DNA of 10,396 nt from Bacillota bacterium. GTDB lineage: Bacteria; Bacillota; Proteinivoracia; UBA4975. Positions 6,864-10,396 of this stretch are shown in pieces. Position 1 is the stretch's first letter; each line of letters begins with the position of its first letter. Location: contig JAAYHI010000120.1 in assembly GCA_012727415.1 (NCBI GenBank), positions 1 through 10,396 on the forward strand, in the 5' to 3' direction. Position numbers and translations under genes: made by a program. Below the pieces are notes generated by a model. That model was not told the DNA's origin. It ran no database searches and worked only from the letters and a program-made list of their open reading frames with translations.

Positions 6864-7969
6864 TGAAGATGGGCTACATTATAAAGGCAGTATTGATGTT
6901 GTTGCTCATTGGCTTCCAGGTTGTGGGTGATACCGTCACCCCCCTGGGGGTCATGGGCCTGGTCTTCCTTGCAGCCCTTTGGATATTTCGGGAGAAATAC
7001 TATTATCATTGGGCCTTGCTGGTGGCAGAGGAAGCTGTAATAATAGCACAGGCCCATAATCATCCTGCTGCATTACTGCTCAACGGGGTGTTGGCCTTTG
7101 ATGTTGCAGCCAGGGGGCAATATTGGCTGCTGCTCCTTCTGCTCCCTGGGGGATTCTATTTCCTCCAGGGGGAGCCCCTCATTTTCTATATTATCTTGCT
7201 GGCCTTGTTCGCCCTGTGCGGGTATTTGCGCCACACTCTGGACAAAAAGGAGCTGTCCTTTCGTGAAATCTACGACCGGGAGCGGCGCAATCGCTATGCC
7301 CTGGAAGAAGCCAAGGCCCGCTTGCTGAACTCTGCCCGGGAGGCGGCTCACCTGGCGGAAATTCAGGAGCGCAACCGCATTGCCCGGGAAATCCACGATT
7401 CCCTTGGCCACAGTCTGGCGGGAATTCTTCTCCAGCTCCAGGCAGCTGTCAAGGCCCTGGATAAAGATGAGGCCCGGGCCCGGGAGCTGTTCCAGGTCTC
7501 AGTCAAAGGCCTGGCGGAAGCTGTCAACCTGCTGCGGGATACTGTTTACAATATCCGGCCCCATGAGAAACTCGGCCTGGAGTACTTTCAGGGAATCATC
7601 GAAGAATATCAATTTTGCCCGGTGGACTTCAGGCATAAGGGCGATCTTTCCTCCCTGTCCGCCAACCAGGTGCAAATTCTCTCTGCCATTCTTAAGGAGG
7701 CCTTGACTAATGCCTCCCGCCATTCCCAGGCCACCCAGATAGAAGTGCAACTGGAGGTGCGAAAAAATATCATTCGCCTCTATATCAGGGATAATGGCGT
7801 GGGTTGTGCCTGCTTTCAGGAGGGAATGGGGATTAGCGGCATGCGGGAAAGGGTGCACAATGCCGGGGGGACCATTACCATCAGCCCTGCCAACGGCTTT
7901 ATGATTGTATGTGTCCTGCCCCGGGAAGAATCAGGAGGTGCCTTAAGTGCGAGTGCTCATCGTGGATGA
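6863..7969 (+). CDS. Membrane sensor histidine kinase, HisKA_3 (NarL/DesK/LnrJ-like) family
   Basis: A 368-residue kinase from the ATG at 6863 (a GTG one codon earlier is also possible). The first 120 residues are hydrophobic and form perhaps five or six membrane segments with almost no extracytoplasmic domain, suggesting a sensor of events within or at the membrane. A charged helix (about 127-170) leads to the dimerisation/phosphoacceptor motif ERNRIAREIHDSLGH, with the phosphorylated His at residue 178. The HATPase_c domain has the N-box KEALTNASRH (Asn283), the G1 box DNGVG (310-314) and the G2 box GMGISGMRERV (from 321). Its 3' end overlaps the response regulator gene by 23 bases, so they form a cognate pair. 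Directly after the ABC genes, it matches the B. subtilis LnrJ-LnrK arrangement, where the kinase responds to linearmycin-type polyenes. The signal here is unknown. Confidence 0.9.
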   Translation: MKMGYIIKAVLMLLLIGFQVVGDTVTPLGVMGLVFLAALWIFREKYYYHWALLVAEEAVIIAQAHNHPAALLLNGVLAFDVAARGQYWLLLLLLPGGFYFLQGEPLIFYIILLALFALCGYLRHTLDKKELSFREIYDRERRNRYALEEAKARLLNSAREAAHLAEIQERNRIAREIHDSLGHSLAGILLQLQAAVKALDKDEARARELFQVSVKGLAEAVNLLRDTVYNIRPHEKLGLEYFQGIIEEYQFCPVDFRHKGDLSSLSANQVQILSAILKEALTNASRHSQATQIEVQLEVRKNIIRLYIRDNGVGCACFQEGMGISGMRERVHNAGGTITISPANGFMIVCVLPREESGGALSASAHRG

Positions 7970-8573
7970 CGACGCCCTGATTAGAGACAGCCTGAAAATG
8001 CTGTTGGAGCTGGAAGGGGATTTTGAAGTCCTGGGGCTTGCCGGCAATGGCCAGGAGGCCCTGGATTTTTGCCGGCGGGACTTGCCGGACCTGGTGCTGA
8101 TGGACATTCGCATGCCCGTCATGGACGGCGTTATGGGAACAAAGCGGATAAAGGCCCTCTACCCTCAGGTTCAGGTGGTTATTCTTACCACCTTCCGGGA
8201 TGATGAGTACATAAAAGAAGCCCTCAAGAACGGTGCCGCCGGCTATATCCTGAAAAGTCAGCCTGCCGACAGCATTATCGACAGCCTGCGGGCAGTGGCC
8301 AAGGGCAATATTGTCCTGGAGCGGGATGTTGCCACCAGCCTTTCCTCAATGCTCCGGGAGGATAGGAAAAAGGGCCGGGAAGGGCTGAACCTTACAGAGC
8401 GGGAACTGGAGATCATGTCGGCAGTGGGGCGGGGCCTGTCAAATCGCGAGATTGCCCAAGACCTCTTCCTCAGTGAAGGCACTGTCCGCAATTATGTAAC
8501 TTCCCTTTTGGAAAAGCTGAATCTGCGGGACAGAACGCAATTAGCTCTTTTTTACGTGCGCAATTTTGAATAG
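7947..8573 (+). CDS. NarL/LuxR-family response regulator (LnrK-like)
   Basis: A 208-residue two-domain transcription factor. The receiver domain (about 1-120) has the acidic pocket Asp7-Asp9, the phosphoacceptor Asp53 in LVLMDIRMP, Thr81 and Lys103, so it should be phosphorylated by the kinase encoded upstream. A charged linker (about 137-147) joins it to a LuxR-type helix-turn-helix (about 148-205: LTERELEIMSAVGRGLSNREIA, then the recognition helix SEGTVRNYVTSLLEKL). The GTG at 7947 lies within the kinase gene, 8 bases after an AGGAGG site at 7933-7938. It probably binds as a dimer and controls the ABC operon, perhaps at the inverted repeats at 3521-3546 (inference). No terminator is evident in the 111 bases before the MATE gene, so some read-through into that gene is possible. 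Confidence 0.93.
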   Translation: MRVLIVDDDALIRDSLKMLLELEGDFEVLGLAGNGQEALDFCRRDLPDLVLMDIRMPVMDGVMGTKRIKALYPQVQVVILTTFRDDEYIKEALKNGAAGYILKSQPADSIIDSLRAVAKGNIVLERDVATSLSSMLREDRKKGREGLNLTERELEIMSAVGRGLSNREIAQDLFLSEGTVRNYVTSLLEKLNLRDRTQLALFYVRNFE

Positions 8574-8646
8574 CCCCTATGCATCTGGAGGAAATCGTGC
8601 TGGGCTGAATTTCATAGAAATAACAGAAGCATTTTTTCTCTATTAG

Positions 8647-8655
8647 TGGTAAAAT
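8647..8655 (+). promoter_or_regulatory. Possible extended -10 promoter element for the MATE gene
   Basis: TGGTAAAAT fits an extended -10 (TGn then TAAAAT at 8650-8655), placed about 30 bases before the MATE start, leaving room for the AAGGGGGG ribosome binding site. No good -35 lies at 16-18 bases upstream, which extended -10 promoters can tolerate. Weak evidence only. Confidence 0.3.
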
Positions 8656-8684
8656 ACTTAGGCTATGTATAAGGGGGGCTTGCA

Positions 8685-10070
8685 ATGAAAAGCAGCATGA
8701 CTCGCGACAGAATTCTCACTGGCAATATCCGCAAGGTCCTGATTTCCCTGGCTTTGCCTGTTATTCTGGGCAATGCAATTCAGACCATCTACCAGGTGGT
8801 GGACACCTATTGGGTGAGCCGCCTGGCTGATGGCGATATCGCTGTGGCGGCAATAAACTTTGTCTGGCCCATGATCTTTGTCACCATGGCCTTTGGCATC
8901 GGCATGAATATCGCCGGTACCAGCCTGATATCCCAATTCATCGGGCAAAACAAGGAAAAAGAGGCGACAATGGTAGCCGGGCAACTGGTGAGCTTTTCCT
9001 TTGTCTTTTCTTTGTTGCTGGCCGTAGTCGGACTGTTGGCAGGCAGGCCATTGATGACATTACTGGGTGCCGAGGGACTGATTTTCAATTATGGCTGGGA
9101 ATATATTGAGGCTATTTTCCTGGGGATGCCCACCATGTTTGTCTTTTTTGCCTTTCAGTCTATTAAGCAGGGACAGGGGGACACTGTCACTCCCATGATT
9201 CTGTCGGGGATATCCGTTGTTTTGAACATTTTCCTGGACCCCCTGCTCATGTTTGTCTTTGACATGGGCATGGCCGGAGCGGCCTGGGCAACTGTCCTGG
9301 CCAGGGCCATTGCTGCTGTTGCCGGTTTGTACTTGCTCTTTTTTAAGAAGGAGGGCATTTCTCCTCAATTCAGGGACTTGCGTTTCAACGGCAAGGTATT
9401 GCGGGATATTGTCAGGATCGGCTTCCCGGCCGGTTTCGGGCAATCTGTGGAGGGCATAGGGTTTATGATTCTCAGCGCCTTTGTCCTCAGCTTTGGTGAT
9501 TTTACCGTTGCGGCCTTTGGCATCGGCAACACCATTAATTCTTTGATTCTAATGCCGGCAATGGGAATCGGCGCCGCCCTGGCCACCGTGGTAGGGCAGA
9601 ACCTGGGTGCCGACCAGCCCCAGCGGGCGGCAAAGGCGGTGTGGGAAAGCATCCGAACCTCTGTAACCATGCTCGGCATCGGGGGCATCGCCATGTTCTT
9701 CATTGCCCCATATGTGGTTGGCATTTTTACCAGTGAGCCAATCGTACTCCAGCAGGGAACTTACTTCCTGCGCCTGATTTCCCTCTCCATTCCTCTGATG
9801 GGGGTATTTGAGTCCTTCCTGGGATGCTTCCAGGGCTCCGGACATACAGTCATGTCTATGATGATGACTTCTGGCAGGCTTTGGGTGCTGAGAATTCCCC
9901 TGGTTATCTTGTTTAAATACACCACCTCCTTTGCAGAAAAGTCTGTGTGGTATGCCATGGTCCTCAGCAACTTTCTCATCAGCCTCTTTGGACTGGTGCT
10001 TTTCCTGGGAGGACGTTGGAAAAAGCGGGTTGTAGGTGATGAATACGAGACTGATGCAGAGTTGGCATAA
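8685..10070 (+). CDS. MATE-family multidrug/toxin efflux transporter
   Basis: A 461-residue integral membrane protein of standard MATE length (about 450-470), with twelve predicted helices in two related halves. Such proteins export drugs and cationic or other toxic compounds in exchange for Na+ or H+. The internal duplication is visible: SQFIGQNK (83-90) in the first half corresponds to VGQNLGAD (303-310) in the second, and KQGQGDTVTP (161-170) to FQGSGHTVM (382-390). The opening, with RKVLISLALPVILGN and the following IYQVVDTYWV, is typical of the bacterial NorM/DinF-type branch. The ATG at 8685 follows a strong AAGGGGGG site. The gene lies 111 bases after the response regulator and may be read partly from the ABC/kinase operon and partly from its own promoter. 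Substrate and coupling ion cannot be told from sequence. The cytoplasmic C-terminal tail is short and acidic. Confidence 0.94.
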   Translation: MKSSMTRDRILTGNIRKVLISLALPVILGNAIQTIYQVVDTYWVSRLADGDIAVAAINFVWPMIFVTMAFGIGMNIAGTSLISQFIGQNKEKEATMVAGQLVSFSFVFSLLLAVVGLLAGRPLMTLLGAEGLIFNYGWEYIEAIFLGMPTMFVFFAFQSIKQGQGDTVTPMILSGISVVLNIFLDPLLMFVFDMGMAGAAWATVLARAIAAVAGLYLLFFKKEGISPQFRDLRFNGKVLRDIVRIGFPAGFGQSVEGIGFMILSAFVLSFGDFTVAAFGIGNTINSLILMPAMGIGAALATVVGQNLGADQPQRAAKAVWESIRTSVTMLGIGGIAMFFIAPYVVGIFTSEPIVLQQGTYFLRLISLSIPLMGVFESFLGCFQGSGHTVMSMMMTSGRLWVLRIPLVILFKYTTSFAEKSVWYAMVLSNFLISLFGLVLFLGGRWKKRVVGDEYETDAELA

Positions 10071-10091
10071 CTCTGCCCAGTCTTTTTTTTT
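10049..10091 (+). terminator. Rho-independent terminator overlapping the MATE stop codon
   Basis: An 8-bp perfect stem, GCAGAGTT (10056-10063) with AACTCTGC (10069-10076) around a GGCAT loop, is extended by GACTG (10049-10053) pairing with CAGTC (10078-10082) across a small internal loop. Nine T residues follow (10083-10091). The left arm and loop lie inside the last codons of the MATE gene, and the TAA stop (10068-10070) straddles the loop and the right arm. Confidence 0.92.
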
Positions 10092-10204
10092 GCTATTTTG
10101 CAAGATCCCCTGGGATTTCCCGAAGAAAAATACTTTAGGCAAAAGGGAAATTCATTTACAAGGAGAATATTATAGCATCGAAGCAATAAAGGGAGGGAAG
10201 CGAC

Positions 10205-10396
10205 GTGAATAAAAAGCCAACTGTGCTGCTGAGCTGTTCTCTGAAATTTGAGTCACCCCAGGGCAGACAGGAGGCGGAGGCCCTGCTTACCGACAATGCC
10301 TTTGAATTCAGGCCCAAGTATGGAGATGCCAAAACTTATTCCTACCGGGAAATCCTCAAAATCCAGGCTGCCGACTACAGACTATCTGTCCAGGTA
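10205..10396 (+). CDS. Unrecognised protein, N-terminal 64 residues, cut by the window end
   Basis: A reading frame opens at the GTG at 10205 after a GGGAGGGAA site (10191-10199) and stays open for 64 codons to the last base. It begins MNKKPTVLLSCSLKFESPQG. There is no signal peptide or membrane helix in this part. The later portion (LLTDNAFEFRPKYGDAKTYS, then YREILKIQAADYRL) has an alternating pattern suggesting beta strands, with a 'YSYREI' phrase loosely like PH-fold or similar small beta-rich bacterial proteins, but I do not recognise the family and assign no function. It is isolated from the MATE gene by a strong terminator, so it should have its own promoter within 10092-10190; none is convincing. 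Confidence 0.7.
   Translation, partial: MNKKPTVLLSCSLKFESPQGRQEAEALLTDNAFEFRPKYGDAKTYSYREILKIQAADYRLSVQV

Noticed and set aside
6551..7063. Minus-strand frame across the permease-kinase junction (170 codons)
   Set aside because: Antisense to two confident genes, with no recognisable motif; treated as a shadow frame.
8574..8684. Terminator between the response regulator and the MATE gene
   Set aside because: AGCCC and GGGCT can pair only across about 25 bases, and the nearest T run is some 25 bases further on; not a usable terminator.
9549..10142. Long open frame on the minus strand opposite the MATE gene (197 codons)
   Set aside because: It lies almost wholly antisense to a clear MATE gene, its composition (many His, Gln, Gly, Pro) is that of a complementary-strand shadow, and it has no family motif.

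Overview
The window looks like chromosomal DNA of a Gram-positive, probably clostridial (Firmicutes/Bacillota), bacterium. This rests on strong purine-rich Shine-Dalgarno sites, GTG/TTG as well as ATG starts, a lipobox lipoprotein, compact hairpin-plus-T-tract terminators, and protein families typical of that group. I cannot name the genus with confidence. Almost every gene is on the + strand; the exception is an insertion-sequence fragment at the left edge.

Layout. Positions 1-~132 are one end of a probable IS256-family element, whose transposase reads leftward out of the window. About 270 bases follow with nothing recognisable, then a short-chain dehydrogenase (404-1186). Next is a secreted lipoprotein with an Asp-Pro repeat linker and a PsbP/DcrB-like domain (1319-1906), closed by a clear terminator. 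An RtcB-type RNA ligase with a complete set of catalytic residues follows (1990-3087). Immediately after its stop codon comes the 3' remnant of an RsgA GTPase gene. It keeps switch I, the DTPG motif and the zinc-binding motif but has lost the OB domain and P-loop (3089-3481). A second strong terminator closes this part.

The core of the window is a five-gene run (3615-8573): an ABC ATPase, two ABC-2 permeases, a membrane histidine kinase of the HisKA_3 (NarL/DesK-like) type and a NarL/LuxR response regulator. The genes are very close or overlapping. The set and the protein sizes resemble Bacillus subtilis LnrLMN with LnrJK (formerly YfiLMN/YfiJK), a lipid-targeting-antibiotic resistance exporter and the two-component system that induces it, but here the transporter genes come first. 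Two adjacent inverted repeats lie just upstream and are candidate operators. A MATE-family efflux pump (8685-10070) follows with its own ribosome binding site, and its terminator hairpin overlaps its stop codon. The window ends inside an unrecognised gene starting at 10205.

How the genes may work together (inference): the histidine kinase senses membrane stress or a membrane-active compound, the regulator activates the ABC operon, and the MATE pump adds a second export route. The left half (dehydrogenase, lipoprotein, RNA ligase, broken RsgA) is not obviously linked to this. I found no CRISPR array, tRNA, rRNA or phage genes. The most notable items are the broken RsgA gene beside intact rtcB, the paired palindromes before the ABC operon, and a seven-codon reading frame whose stop overlaps the kinase start.
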